DNA from: a bacterium
Lineage (GTDB): Bacteria; Bdellovibrionota; Bacteriovoracia; Bacteriovoracales; Bacteriovoracaceae
Length of the DNA stretch: 64,000 bases
Reading direction: 5' to 3'
Assembly (NCBI GenBank): GCA_030425045.1
Contig: JAUHVL010000002.1
Span: forward strand, 1-64,000
Below, one piece after another: positions 44,978 to 54,159 of the stretch (position 1 is its first letter; every line of letters starts with the position of its first letter). Under the pieces are notes generated by a model. The model was not told the origin of the DNA, ran no database searches, and saw only the letters and a program-made list of their open reading frames with translations. A program made the position numbers and the translations under genes.

Positions 44978-45511
44978 ATGTTTCGGCTTTCTTGTTTAGA
45001 AAATATTCAAGAAAGCCAAACTTCTCATGTTCATTTATCTATATCTTCTCATCCGCTAATCTTTAACTTTCAAATTAAACTTCATGAATTTCCCTATACC
45101 TGTGATTTAAGAGGAAAGAGCATATGGGGGTTATGGGATTACGACGTTGTTGAAGTATTTATTCAATATCGTCATACATTTGATGAGGTAAGCTCACCCT
45201 ATTTTGAACTCCAGCTTTCTCCTCATAACCAGAAATTCTCTCTTCTCATACACGAACCAAGAAGAGTTTATTGTTCACCTCTTGATCTCGATTGGACCTC
45301 GAAATCTAAACTCGATCAACAGCTATGGAATGCAGAATTTAAACTTACAGATCCTCGGTTCCAAGAGATCGAAAATCTTTATTTTAGTGCTTTTGCTATT
45401 TTGGGACAAGATTCAAGACAACACTACTCCCTCACCCCAAAAGACAGAGTTATCGATTACCATAGGCCACAAAATTTCCTGAAGCTAAGTGACTATTTGC
45501 CTAAAAGCTAG
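44978..45511 (+). CDS. CBM9-like/DOMON-type protein, cytosolic
   Basis: 177 residues without a signal peptide. SIWGLWDYDVVEVFIQY followed by SPYFELQLSPHNQKF follows the W-x2-D-x2-E-x-F ... Y-x-E-x3-SP pattern of carbohydrate-binding family 9 proteins. The lack of a signal is unusual for that fold. It starts three bases after endA and 21 bases before srkA, so it is in one plus-strand run. Ligand unknown. Confidence 0.55.
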   Translation: MFRLSCLENIQESQTSHVHLSISSHPLIFNFQIKLHEFPYTCDLRGKSIWGLWDYDVVEVFIQYRHTFDEVSSPYFELQLSPHNQKFSLLIHEPRRVYCSPLDLDWTSKSKLDQQLWNAEFKLTDPRFQEIENLYFSAFAILGQDSRQHYSLTPKDRVIDYHRPQNFLKLSDYLPKS

Positions 45512-45532
45512 AAAGAATTTAAATTGTAGATT

Positions 45533-46558
45533 ATGAGTTATATCTGGGGTGGAAAAGAGACCCAATACTTTTTTGAATTAAGCCCTGATGTTATCTTAGA
45601 TACGTGCTCCCTTCATCAGTTTGACATTACTGGACGCTGTCTTCCTCTCAACAGTATGGAAAATCGAGTTTATGAAATTGAAATTGAAAATCCACAGCGG
45701 TTTGCTTTTACAAATAATGCTGTCATCGCAAAGTTTTATCGACCTGGCAGATGGAGTGAAAACCAAATTAAGAGTGAGCATCAGTTTCTTCTCGACCTTA
45801 AAGAAAATGATCTTCCTATTATAGCTCCCCTTGAATTTGATGGTGAAACACTATTCAAGCTAGAAAAAGAAGGGCTCTATTATACTTTTTTTCCGAAAAA
45901 AGGTGGTCGAGCACCTGATGAAATGAATCCTGAACAGCTGCAAATTCTCGGAAGAACTCTCGCGAGATTACATAATATAGGTGAGCAAAAAGAAGCACCT
46001 GATAGAATTTTAATATCACCAAAAAGTTTTGGACTCGATAACTTGAAATTTCTTCTGGAGAAAAATGTATTACCTCTGCATATTGAAAAGGGTTATCAAC
46101 AAACCGTCGAAGAGATATGTTCTCTCATCACCCCACTCTTTGAAGGTATTAAAACCTTTAGAATTCATGGAGACTGCCATCTTGGAAATATAATCTCTAG
46201 GGATAATGAAGGTCTTTTTTTAATCGACTTTGATGATATGCTCATCGGACCTGCCATACAAGACCTATGGCTTGTTAACCCCGGCTACGATGAGTACGCG
46301 ATGAGGAATCAACATATTTTACTTGAAGCCTATCAAACGATGAGAGAGTTTAACCCAAGAGAACTCAAACTGATCGAGCCACTCAGAACATTACGTTATA
46401 TCCATTTTTCAGCTTGGATGGCCAAACGTTGGGATGATCCCGCTTTTAAAGTTGCATTTCCTCATTTCGAAGACTCACAATATTGGGATATCCAGCTTGG
46501 GGACTTAAGACAACAAAAAAATAAAATTGAACTAAGTCTAGATCAAGGATTTTTATAA
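45533..46558 (+). CDS. srkA: Stress response kinase SrkA (YihE)
   Basis: 341 residues of the aminoglycoside-phosphotransferase-like Ser/Thr kinase family. It shows NRVYEIEIE and VIAKFYRPGRWS (phosphate loop and lysine), RTLARLHNIG, the catalytic IHGDCHLGNII and metal-binding LIDFDDMLIGPAIQDLW. SrkA protects against stress-induced death in E. coli. It sits between the CBM9-like gene and a His-rich membrane protein gene, three bases from the latter. Confidence 0.9.
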   Translation: MSYIWGGKETQYFFELSPDVILDTCSLHQFDITGRCLPLNSMENRVYEIEIENPQRFAFTNNAVIAKFYRPGRWSENQIKSEHQFLLDLKENDLPIIAPLEFDGETLFKLEKEGLYYTFFPKKGGRAPDEMNPEQLQILGRTLARLHNIGEQKEAPDRILISPKSFGLDNLKFLLEKNVLPLHIEKGYQQTVEEICSLITPLFEGIKTFRIHGDCHLGNIISRDNEGLFLIDFDDMLIGPAIQDLWLVNPGYDEYAMRNQHILLEAYQTMREFNPRELKLIEPLRTLRYIHFSAWMAKRWDDPAFKVAFPHFEDSQYWDIQLGDLRQQKNKIELSLDQGFL

Positions 46559-46561
46559 AAT

Positions 46562-47575
46562 ATGACAAACCAGTGGTCTTGGATCAGAGGTCCTGTATTT
46601 GATAGTTTCTTTTTTATATCAGGTGTCGTCTTTTCTCCCCTTGCTTTTTTTTCCTTTATTTTTTTACTCGATCACTTTCATCTACATCCTCAGCAAGCAG
46701 CTATTTATCTCTATGCCGGCTTCCTCTTATTATTTGATCAGGCCCATATTTTTCAAACTTTTTCCAGATCACATCTTGATTCCGATGAGTTTAAAAGAAA
46801 TAAAAAGTGGCATATCTCATTGCCTATTCTTATCATAGGCCTGTCTCCTGTTTATTATCTATTAGAGCTAGATGACTTTATAGAAACACTTTTTATCTTT
46901 TTTGGAATGTATCATATTCTCAAACAAAATATGGGAATCATGCGTATCTACCAAAAGAAAAACGGTGAATATGGAGGAGTCGATCATTTTATCGATACAA
47001 ATTTAATGTGGTCATGCCTACTGGTTGCCGTAGCGCCTGAAGTAATAGAACTACTTCATATGGACTTCAATATCGAACTTCTATCATTCCTTCCTCTTAC
47101 AAAAAATATCTCAAGAGGAATCTTTGTTTTGTTTATACTTTTATTTATTTCGCGAGTGACTTATAGGTACTTAAAAACTAAAAAAATAAATTTACCGAAG
47201 GTTCTTTTTGTTAGTGCCATTCTTTTGCACTACTGTTTTCTGTATATCTATCTCTATGAGAGTTATACAATCCCTCTTCTTGTCATTACCGTTATTGATA
47301 CCATTTATCATGATATACAATACCAAGGATGGATGTATCATTACCATGATAAAAGATGGCCTAAAAAGCCTTTCATAAAAAATAAGATGCTTATAGCAAG
47401 TTATTGTTATGCAGGAGTGGTCTTTCTTCTCTATAGTACAAAGGATATCTACCCTCAGTTTGTACATGAGTTTTTAACATTAACGGTGATGTTAATTGTC
47501 CTCTATCACTATGTGGTCGATGGAATGATTTGGAAATTTGATCGAGCTCCTGAAATTAGGACCCTTTTGCATTAA
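46562..47575 (+). CDS. Histidine-rich multi-pass membrane protein
   Basis: 337 residues with about nine hydrophobic segments. Histidines and glutamines cluster near membrane ends: LFDQAHIFQTFSRSHL, MYHILKQNMG, TIYHDIQYQGWMYHYHDKRW and LYHYVVDGMIWKFDRA. The arrangement recalls, without matching, metal-dependent membrane hydroxylases or desaturases. It follows srkA by three bases and its stop shares TTAA with arfB. Substrate unknown. Confidence 0.72.
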   Translation: MTNQWSWIRGPVFDSFFFISGVVFSPLAFFSFIFLLDHFHLHPQQAAIYLYAGFLLLFDQAHIFQTFSRSHLDSDEFKRNKKWHISLPILIIGLSPVYYLLELDDFIETLFIFFGMYHILKQNMGIMRIYQKKNGEYGGVDHFIDTNLMWSCLLVAVAPEVIELLHMDFNIELLSFLPLTKNISRGIFVLFILLFISRVTYRYLKTKKINLPKVLFVSAILLHYCFLYIYLYESYTIPLLVITVIDTIYHDIQYQGWMYHYHDKRWPKKPFIKNKMLIASYCYAGVVFLLYSTKDIYPQFVHEFLTLTVMLIVLYHYVVDGMIWKFDRAPEIRTLLH

Positions 47576-47973
47576 TAATGTTTTTCCGACCTTAAGTTTT
47601 TCTTTACTGAGTTTAATTTTTTATTTTTTATTCTTTTTTCGATTGCGCTTTTTGATGGTTTGGTCTTTTTTCTTTTTCGAGGCTCTTTAGAAGCTGAAAC
47701 AAGCATTTGTTTTAGCTTTTCTAAGCAATCCTCTTTATTCATTTGCTGTGAGCGATATCGTTGAGAGCTAATTTTAAAAACGCCATCATAAATAAACTTT
47801 TGATATTTTTTTTCAAACCTTTTTATCAACCTGATATCGAGGTTTTCATTTTCAGCAATAGGCCAAGATAATAATGCCTTTGTATTAACTTTATTAACAT
47901 TTTGCCCCCCAGCTCCCGAACTTCTGGCAAAAGAAAAACTTATTTCATTTAAAATTTTATCGAGGTAACTCAT
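47572..47973 (-). CDS. arfB: Ribosome-rescue peptidyl-tRNA hydrolase ArfB
   Basis: 133 residues with the GGQ domain SFARSSGAGGQNVNKVNTKA and the basic C-terminal tail (KEPRKRKKTKPSKSAIEKRIKNK region) that enters the empty mRNA channel of stalled ribosomes. It releases peptide independently of a stop codon. Together with SmpB (21377) the window has two rescue factors. It is 14 bases after the methyltransferase-like gene on the same strand. Confidence 0.92.
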   Translation of the reverse strand: MSYLDKILNEISFSFARSSGAGGQNVNKVNTKALLSWPIAENENLDIRLIKRFEKKYQKFIYDGVFKISSQRYRSQQMNKEDCLEKLKQMLVSASKEPRKRKKTKPSKSAIEKRIKNKKLNSVKKNLRSEKHY

Positions 47974-47987
47974 TTCTAGATTTTAGT

Positions 47988-48776
47988 TTAAACGATACGT
48001 TTCTGGAAACGATTTGTCGTTGAATACAAATTCCAGTCTGATTGACCGTCTATATTATTCTCAATAATAAAGAAATTATCAAAATAGTCTCGAATCAACT
48101 CGATCGTACTACTTCCTTTAGCAGCAATTAAAAAGTTTTGCCCACATGAGGATAGATAGTTGAGCTGTTTTAAAATTTTAAAAATATCCGCATCATTACT
48201 AAAGTCATAAATAATATAGAGATCGACGAGAGGAAATTCTTCTTCGAAGATACTACAATTTTTCATATCAAGATGATGAAGCTTTAAATTTTTAAATACT
48301 TTTAAAGCATACTCCGCTCGCTGCTTAACAATTTCATACCCTGTATACTGGACATGAGAAAAAACGGCATTTTTAACGATAGCGGCCCTTCCATAAGCAG
48401 CCCCCACATCAACCATTGAGTGGATTTCAAAATGATGATCAATATATTCAAATAAACTTAAAAAAGAACTATAGGGTGTTTGAAGAGTATCAAAGCTCAA
48501 GCCGATCCATGGCTGGCTATAATTAAAAAGAGTACTTTTTTCATAATCATAATCATTAAAAGCTGGATAAGATTCTTGTAATTTGTATTCTACTTTTCTC
48601 GCCTCAGGGTAGAGATAAAAATCTAAAACTTCAGATAAATAATAAGGGTCTTGCCCCTCGATTTGTTTAAATAGTTCTCGGGAGTTTAATAATTTTTTAA
48701 TTCCATTTCTTTTAATAAGATTGGAGGTAAAAAATTTAAAATTTTGTACAGTATTCGAGATTTTATTCTTCATCAT
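47988..48776 (-). CDS. SAM methyltransferase-like protein
   Basis: About 262 residues. SMVDVGAAYGRAAIV followed by YTGYEIVKQRAEYAL and LVDLYIIYDFS has the layout of a Rossmann methyltransferase: motif I, an acidic end of strand 2, and a motif IV-like strand. The frame opens at a TTG (48782), and ATG 48776 is preferred. The N-terminal 100 residues are helical and not recognised. Substrate unknown. Confidence 0.6.
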   Translation of the reverse strand: MMKNKISNTVQNFKFFTSNLIKRNGIKKLLNSRELFKQIEGQDPYYLSEVLDFYLYPEARKVEYKLQESYPAFNDYDYEKSTLFNYSQPWIGLSFDTLQTPYSSFLSLFEYIDHHFEIHSMVDVGAAYGRAAIVKNAVFSHVQYTGYEIVKQRAEYALKVFKNLKLHHLDMKNCSIFEEEFPLVDLYIIYDFSNDADIFKILKQLNYLSSCGQNFLIAAKGSSTIELIRDYFDNFFIIENNIDGQSDWNLYSTTNRFQKRIV

Positions 48777-48959
48777 CTGCAATGGAAAAGAATAAAGTAG
48801 ATCAGCTCAATTGGTTGCGTTCAACTTGGACTTTCTTTAACAATAAAAGTTTTCCTTAAGTTGCTTCCTCCTTGAAGTATCACACAATACTATTTTAACA
48901 ATTTTTGGAAATAACTCAAACGGACTAATATTTTTGATAACTTAGGTGAGAAAATATAC

Positions 48960-48995
48960 ATCGCCCTTAAGTGCGTTATCACAATTAAGGGCGAT
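48960..48995 (-). terminator. Terminator hairpin of the metalloprotease gene
   Basis: ATCGCCCTTAA (48960-48970) and TTAAGGGCGAT (48985-48995) are perfect 11-bp complements, and GTG/CAC in the loop can extend pairing. The stem lies 15 bases past the stop at 49010 and is followed on the minus strand by GTATATTTTCTC. Confidence 0.65.
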
Positions 48996-49009
48996 TAAGA
49001 GTAGTGAAA

Positions 49010-50308
49010 CTAGTAGTAGTTTCTCTCAACGGCGTCGGATTCCTCGACTTTTTCGTTTTTGAGGGCACCAATTTCACTATAAAGTAACGGTGGAAATACT
49101 TTGTGTAGAGCTGTTAAATCATTTGATGAGTACTTTATCTTTATCGCTGAAGAACCCAAGGCTTCATGAATCAGTGGAAATTGCTCACCGATAAACATCG
49201 CAACACCAAACACTCTCTCATTTACATCACATCTAATTTCGGTAGGTCTATTCCATTTACTACCTTCGTAATATGTCCAATGTCCGAAAAAGCTATTGGT
49301 TTGATTATCTGACATTTTAATATTGGTGGCGATATAAGATGAAAGGTCACTCTCCCAATATTTAACGCTGCCATTAACTTTTAAATAACTCGCTAAATTT
49401 TGCGGACTAACAAGATCACATCCATAAGAATTTAATTCATCTTTTAAGTTTCTTGCTTCATTTTCTAAATCTACATCGAGAGTTGTTGCCTCAACTGCAA
49501 TTTCACTAATCATTGCTTGCTCAAGCATTGCTAGAATATGTCTTGGTAAAAAGTCTGCTGAAGGATCAGTATGATCTTTCATCATGCTAGGTCCCTCTGA
49601 GGCAAAAGTTGAAGAACGACAAGTTCCTGATTCTGAATACTCATCGGGAAGACCAAGGAGGTGGCCTATCTCGTGAATAATGACTCGGCATTCATGACTA
49701 TATGAATTGGCATACCAATGACGAGATGAAGCTCGTCCATCATTTGAGTCGAGAACAACAGTGACATCAGCTTCAGGCTGAGTAAACTTTCCGCCAAACT
49801 CTGAGGCGTAAGACCAATCAAAAATAATATTGTATCTGCCGTAAAAGTCTTGCACAGGCTTTCGACATTTATTTGTCTTTGTGAGCATTTCTCTTTTTGC
49901 CGTTAAATCCATTCCATCTTGGAAAGCAAAATATGTTCTCAGAGAAATTTTCATAAAGTCGTTAACAGGAGTAACGGTATAACTATAATCAATCCCACCA
50001 CATTGAGTTGCGGTTCTTCCTTTTGCTTTGATTGACTGACCAGAAGGAAGTTGAAGCATCATATCGGCAATAATTTTCTTATTGGCCTCAGCAGCAGTTA
50101 AAGAAGTTAAGTTAACGACATTTGGATCTGGCTTTGGTTTAACAACAACCTTGCCACCAGGGTTCGCCGTACCACCGCCACCAGAGTCTCCCGCAGGAGC
50201 TGGACTAGGAGCAGGTACACCTCCACCACCACTGCCACCATCGTCGCTACCGCCACAAGATGTAAGTGTAAGAGTTGCTATTAGTGCTAATAGTGTTAAG
50301 AATTTCAT
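49010..50308 (-). CDS. Metzincin-like zinc metalloprotease lipoprotein
   Basis: 432 residues. Lipobox TLTSC (Cys18) is followed by a low-complexity Gly/Ser/Pro linker (about 19-65). The catalytic site HEIGHLLGLPDEYSE (212-226) has the HExxHxxGxxD signature of metzincins with Asp as third ligand, as in snapalysin-like enzymes. Upstream lies VVLDSNDGRASSRHW. The C-terminal 200 residues are not recognised. Surface-exposed through the flexible linker, it may act on host or prey proteins (inference). A clear terminator follows. Confidence 0.88.
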   Translation of the reverse strand: MKFLTLLALIATLTLTSCGGSDDGGSGGGGVPAPSPAPAGDSGGGGTANPGGKVVVKPKPDPNVVNLTSLTAAEANKKIIADMMLQLPSGQSIKAKGRTATQCGGIDYSYTVTPVNDFMKISLRTYFAFQDGMDLTAKREMLTKTNKCRKPVQDFYGRYNIIFDWSYASEFGGKFTQPEADVTVVLDSNDGRASSRHWYANSYSHECRVIIHEIGHLLGLPDEYSESGTCRSSTFASEGPSMMKDHTDPSADFLPRHILAMLEQAMISEIAVEATTLDVDLENEARNLKDELNSYGCDLVSPQNLASYLKVNGSVKYWESDLSSYIATNIKMSDNQTNSFFGHWTYYEGSKWNRPTEIRCDVNERVFGVAMFIGEQFPLIHEALGSSAIKIKYSSNDLTALHKVFPPLLYSEIGALKNEKVEESDAVERNYY

Positions 50309-50384
50309 TTGTTTACCCCAAGTCTAATTTGGCTTGGAATATACAGAAATGTCAGCTTAACGTCATGAGAGCATTTCTCACATT

Positions 50385-50401
50385 TTCTTAACTTTTAAGA
50401 A
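50385..50401. repeat. Short inverted repeat in intergenic region
   Basis: TTCTTAA (50385-50391) and TTAAGAA (50395-50401) with a 3-base loop lie about 25 bases past the fumarylacetoacetase-like stop. There is no T-run on either side, so this is a possible weak 3' end only. Confidence 0.3.
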
Positions 50402-50423
50402 GAAAGATAAGCTATGAGAATAA

Positions 50424-51398
50424 TTATACTTTAACTACTTTCTGGTAGATAGTACCGAAAAGATTTTGCCCGGCGTTGTCAAACATTTCTATCTTTATCG
50501 TTTCACCGTCATTCATAAAAGGAGTTTTCATCTCACCTTCGTTGATCTTCTCAAGCATTCTCTTTTCTGCAAGACAAGAACTTCCTACTGTTTCATCCTC
50601 ATTAGAAACAGTACCGCTTCCAATAATTGTTCCAGCGGCAAGGTCACGAGTTTTAGCAGCATGCTCGATTAATTGATGAAAACTAAAATGCATATCTTTT
50701 GCGTTGGGATGACCAAACCACTCCCCTTTGTATTCACTCTTAAGTGGAAGGTGAACTCTTCCCTCACTCCAAGCATCACCGAGTTCATCGGGAGTTAGAG
50801 CAAAAGGAGCAAAAGCAGAAGCTGGCTTTGATTGCATAAAACCAAATCCATTTTTTAATTCCGCTGGCACTAGGCCTCTAAGAGAAACATCATTTACGAT
50901 CATCACAAGTCTAATATACTTTTCTGCATCTTCAGCTTTTGTCCCCATCGGAACGTCACCAGTAACAACAGCAACTTCACCTTCAAAATCAACTCCGTAA
51001 GCAAAATCTCTCATAGGAATATCTTCTCTTGGTGCTAAAAACTTATCACTTCCCCCTTGATACATAAGAGGGACCGTTTTTAATGTTTCTGGTGGCTCAG
51101 CATTTCTCGCTTTTCTCACAAGGATGACGTGTTGAATATAGGCCGAACCGTCTAACCATTGATAGGCCCTTGGTAAGGGTGAGTGCAAAGCCTCCTCATC
51201 GACAGGCATGGCCTCAGCAAGTTGTCCTTTATTAAGTTCATCATAAACGTTTTGCAATTGCGGCTGGCACTCATTCCAGTTTTCTAATGCAAATTGAACT
51301 GTGGGGATTCCATCAACTTTGACTGCATTTTTATTATCTTTACTGACCACAACCAATTGGCCATCACGTGTATTATTTTTAAGAGTTGCCAGTTTCAT
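50424..51398 (-). CDS. Fumarylacetoacetate hydrolase family protein
   Basis: 324 residues of the FAH superfamily. DFEGEVAVVTG carries metal-binding acids, and KPASAFAPFALTPDELG and GTIIGSGTVSNEDE match the catalytic domain; the N-terminal extension suits the two-domain bacterial type. It cleaves fumarylacetoacetate or a related acylpyruvate. It is divergent from maleylacetoacetate isomerase, which supplies its substrate, so both likely serve tyrosine or homogentisate breakdown. hmgA and hppD are not in the window. Confidence 0.9.
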   Translation of the reverse strand: MKLATLKNNTRDGQLVVVSKDNKNAVKVDGIPTVQFALENWNECQPQLQNVYDELNKGQLAEAMPVDEEALHSPLPRAYQWLDGSAYIQHVILVRKARNAEPPETLKTVPLMYQGGSDKFLAPREDIPMRDFAYGVDFEGEVAVVTGDVPMGTKAEDAEKYIRLVMIVNDVSLRGLVPAELKNGFGFMQSKPASAFAPFALTPDELGDAWSEGRVHLPLKSEYKGEWFGHPNAKDMHFSFHQLIEHAAKTRDLAAGTIIGSGTVSNEDETVGSSCLAEKRMLEKINEGEMKTPFMNDGETIKIEMFDNAGQNLFGTIYQKVVKV

Positions 51399-51477
51399 AC
51401 CTGCTCCTTGCGTTATGCATTTTAATTAATTCTAGGCCATATTAAGCCAAGCAAATGAATTGATCAAATGAGGAAAA

Positions 51478-52122
51478 ATGAAGCCAATTTTATATAGTTA
51501 TTACAGAAGTTCTTGCTCTTATCGAGTTCGAATCGCCCTCAACATCAAAGAGATTGATTATGATTATCGTAGCGTGCACCTGGTCAAAGAAGGTGGTGAA
51601 CAGTTCAAGCCCGAGTACGTCGAACTCAATCCAAAATCAGAGGTTCCCCTTTTAATTCATGAGGGAGTAGAAATTAGTCAATCGATGGCCATCATCGATT
51701 ATCTTGATCGAAGCTTTGAGGGAATAAACCTCTTCCCTAAAAAAGATCATAAAAGAGCAAAATGTATTGAACTTTGTGAGATTATTAATAGTGGAATTCA
51801 GCCTCTACAAAACTTAAAAGTCTTAAAAGAAATTGTGAGCAGATTCAAGTTAGATAAAGCAGAGAAAAAACAGTGGGGACAATTTTGGATTGAAGAAGGG
51901 TTTCATGCTCTTGAAAAGAACCTCGCTAAAACCGCCAAAACTTTTTCATTAGGAGACAAGGTCAGCGCTGTAGATTGTTTTTTAGTCCCTCAAGTTTATA
52001 ATGCCAATCGCTTTGGGATTGATATGGACCGCTTCCCTACAATTAAAAAAGTAAATGAACACTGTCTTTCGATGAAAGAATTTATTGATGCTGCTCCAGA
52101 GCAGCAAGAAGATGCTGTTTAA
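51478..52122 (+). CDS. maiA: Maleylacetoacetate isomerase (zeta-class GST)
   Basis: 214 residues. YSYYRSSCSYRVRIAL contains the SSC catalytic motif (Ser11-Ser12-Cys13) of zeta glutathione transferases, and NPKSEVPLLIHEGVEISQSMAIIDYLD is the glutathione site. It isomerises maleylacetoacetate to fumarylacetoacetate, the step before FAH. It is divergent from the FAH gene across 79 bases. Its stop shares TTAA with the convergent gene. Confidence 0.93.
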   Translation: MKPILYSYYRSSCSYRVRIALNIKEIDYDYRSVHLVKEGGEQFKPEYVELNPKSEVPLLIHEGVEISQSMAIIDYLDRSFEGINLFPKKDHKRAKCIELCEIINSGIQPLQNLKVLKEIVSRFKLDKAEKKQWGQFWIEEGFHALEKNLAKTAKTFSLGDKVSAVDCFLVPQVYNANRFGIDMDRFPTIKKVNEHCLSMKEFIDAAPEQQEDAV

Positions 52123-52685
52123 AAGCTTGCCATTAATTCATCGAGGTCACGAAAACTATAAAAGTTGTCCTCTTCAACTAGCCACCATGTACAATCAGGA
52201 AAGCGACGAAAACCAGTCTCAAGATTAGCGACCAGGTCACTACTGGTATAAACATTAAAGCTATTATTAAGTGCCCCCTGGGCCGTTTCTTGAACACAAT
52301 AGGGACCATTTACTCCAGTAATAATTAAATTATCGATAAACCAACTTCTTAACAGCATTGAAGGATCAACTCTATTATGATGATGAAAATAAAAACCACC
52401 GTTTTGATATTTCGTCACAATAGCTTTTTTATCGTATTGATCAATTAACTTTTTAAGAGGCTCTAATGTTTCTCCTCCTTGATCAAACTCAAAAACAATA
52501 AGCGCTAAATTATTTAATAGCCCCCAACTTAAGAGTTCTCTTTGTTTTTCAAGTAAGACCTTTGCCTTTCGAGAATCTTCTGGAATAAACTCTGGCTGCA
52601 TATCAACTAAAACAATGGCCGTATTTGCATGGGCAAAGCTAAAAAAAGATAAAAGGCATATGAGCTGGAAAGGTATTTTTAACAT
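52119..52685 (-). CDS. Exported isochorismatase-like hydrolase
   Basis: 188 residues. A signal peptide (cut after FAHA) is followed by an isochorismatase fold with Asp28 in VLVDMQPEF, Lys92 in VTKYQNGGFY and the nucleophile Cys130 in GVNGPYCVQETAQGA, the complete Asp-Lys-Cys triad. Most family members are cytosolic amidases or isochorismatases; export is uncommon. It is transcribed alone or with the glycosyltransferase gene ending at 52729. Substrate unknown. Confidence 0.8.
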   Translation of the reverse strand: MLKIPFQLICLLSFFSFAHANTAIVLVDMQPEFIPEDSRKAKVLLEKQRELLSWGLLNNLALIVFEFDQGGETLEPLKKLIDQYDKKAIVTKYQNGGFYFHHHNRVDPSMLLRSWFIDNLIITGVNGPYCVQETAQGALNNSFNVYTSSDLVANLETGFRRFPDCTWWLVEEDNFYSFRDLDELMASF

Positions 52686-52728
52686 CGTGCCCTTCTATCG
52701 AACTTGACACAAAGTGGGAATAAAAAAA

Positions 52729-54159
52729 TTAGGCCGCTTTTTTAAAGCCAGTTCTGGTCATCTCTCCCCAATTCTTACTTCCTCTGAAGTAGCGCCACAT
52801 ACCTCGTAAACGCCAGAAAAGATTGATTTGATGATAGCCAAATTGCTCAAGTATAACACCGATAAAAAGCTTGAAATAATCTTTCATACCTTTGTATTTT
52901 CTAAAGGTGACTTCTTCAATAATGAGTGCCCCTAGAGTTAAGATCCATCCATAGAGCATTGAGACAACTAAGAATGTTGTGGCAACCTCTGTACTAATCA
53001 CCCCTAGTGAAAAGCCAATAATGGTCACGATATAACCAAACAACTCAATGGGAGCTGATAAGAGCTCAAAAAGAAGAAGATAAGGAAGGGCGATATTTCC
53101 AATAACTCCCGACCATGGACGAAAGAGCATTCGTCTACTGATCCACATCCCTTCCATTAAGCCTTGTTGCCACCTTGAACGCTGTTTTCCGAGTACGCTA
53201 AAACTTGAAGGAACCTCAGTCCAACAAACCGGATCGGGTAAAAACCTCACTTGGTACTTTCGTTTTCTTTTTAAGTAATGTTCGTGAATTCGCAATAATA
53301 ATTCGAGATCTTCACCAATAGTGTTGGTTCCGTAACCACCAACTTCAATGATGGCCTTCTTTTTAAAAAGTCCAAACGCTCCACTAATAATGGTTGTCGC
53401 ATTGATATAATCCCATCCCATGCGGCCAACAAGAAAGGCCCTCAAATATTCGACGATCTGAATAAGAGATAAATAACTCCAACCAACGGTCACCTTTTGT
53501 ACCCGCCCGTGTTCGACTTTGGTATTATTGACGACTCTGATCGTTCCCCCTACAGCAAGCATCTCTGCTGGATTTTCAAAAAAGGGATAGGATAACTGGA
53601 CAAGGCCATTTTCATCTAAAATGGTATCAGAGTCGATACAGCAAACCAGAGGAAAGTTAGAGAAGTTTATCGCTGTATTAAGAGCGTCTGCTTTTCCTCC
53701 ATTCTCTTTATCTACCACAAAGAGGTTGGGATAATTTTTAGAAACATATGTTGCTTTAATTTCTTTTGTTGGAAGAACTTTTGGTGGGTTATAAAAAACA
53801 CTTTGAAGATTAAACTCACTTTTCAGCTTCTCAATCGTAGTATCTTTACTTCCGTCATTAACAACAATCACTTCAAAGTTGGGATAATTGAGTCTTAAAA
53901 GAGAATAGACAGACTCACAAACGGTCGCTTCTTCATTATAGGCGGGAACTAAGATACTGATTGGTTTTAATAAATCTGTAACGGAGTTGAGAGAGGCACT
54001 CTGCTGTTCTGAGTGAAGAAACCTTTTCCTTGAATTCACCAAACCGAGAATTAAAATGACAAGATAACTAGAGTTAGCAATAAATAAATAAAGAATAGCA
54101 AAAATTTCAAAGCGTAGGATAAAATTGTAAAAGAGTTCTTGTAAAAGCTCATGCGACAT
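52729..54159 (-). CDS. Membrane glycosyltransferase family 2 (processive type)
   Basis: About 476 residues. An N-terminal helix precedes the GT2 domain with SILVPAYNEEATV, VVNDGSKDTT, CIDSDTILDENG (DxD), GTNTIGEDLELL (catalytic ED) and QRSRWQQG (QxxRW). Three to four C-terminal helices follow, the layout of PgaC/BcsA-like polysaccharide synthases. The GTG at 54183 is upstream, but ATG 54159 is the better start. It is the last gene of a response regulator-HEAT-GT2 operon, overlapping the HEAT gene by 11 bases. The polymer is unknown. Confidence 0.9.
   Translation of the reverse strand: MSHELLQELFYNFILRFEIFAILYLFIANSSYLVILILGLVNSRKRFLHSEQQSASLNSVTDLLKPISILVPAYNEEATVCESVYSLLRLNYPNFEVIVVNDGSKDTTIEKLKSEFNLQSVFYNPPKVLPTKEIKATYVSKNYPNLFVVDKENGGKADALNTAINFSNFPLVCCIDSDTILDENGLVQLSYPFFENPAEMLAVGGTIRVVNNTKVEHGRVQKVTVGWSYLSLIQIVEYLRAFLVGRMGWDYINATTIISGAFGLFKKKAIIEVGGYGTNTIGEDLELLLRIHEHYLKRKRKYQVRFLPDPVCWTEVPSSFSVLGKQRSRWQQGLMEGMWISRRMLFRPWSGVIGNIALPYLLLFELLSAPIELFGYIVTIIGFSLGVISTEVATTFLVVSMLYGWILTLGALIIEEVTFRKYKGMKDYFKLFIGVILEQFGYHQINLFWRLRGMWRYFRGSKNWGEMTRTGFKKAA

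Noticed and set aside
50082-50327. Proline-rich open frame antisense to the metalloprotease N-terminus
   Set aside because: It mirrors the glycine/serine/proline linker of the lipoprotein and has no ribosome binding site; a shadow frame.
51515-51550. GAGTTCGAATCGCCCTC resembling a tRNA T-arm
   Set aside because: It encodes the SSCSYRVRIAL motif of maiA and no cloverleaf can be drawn around it.
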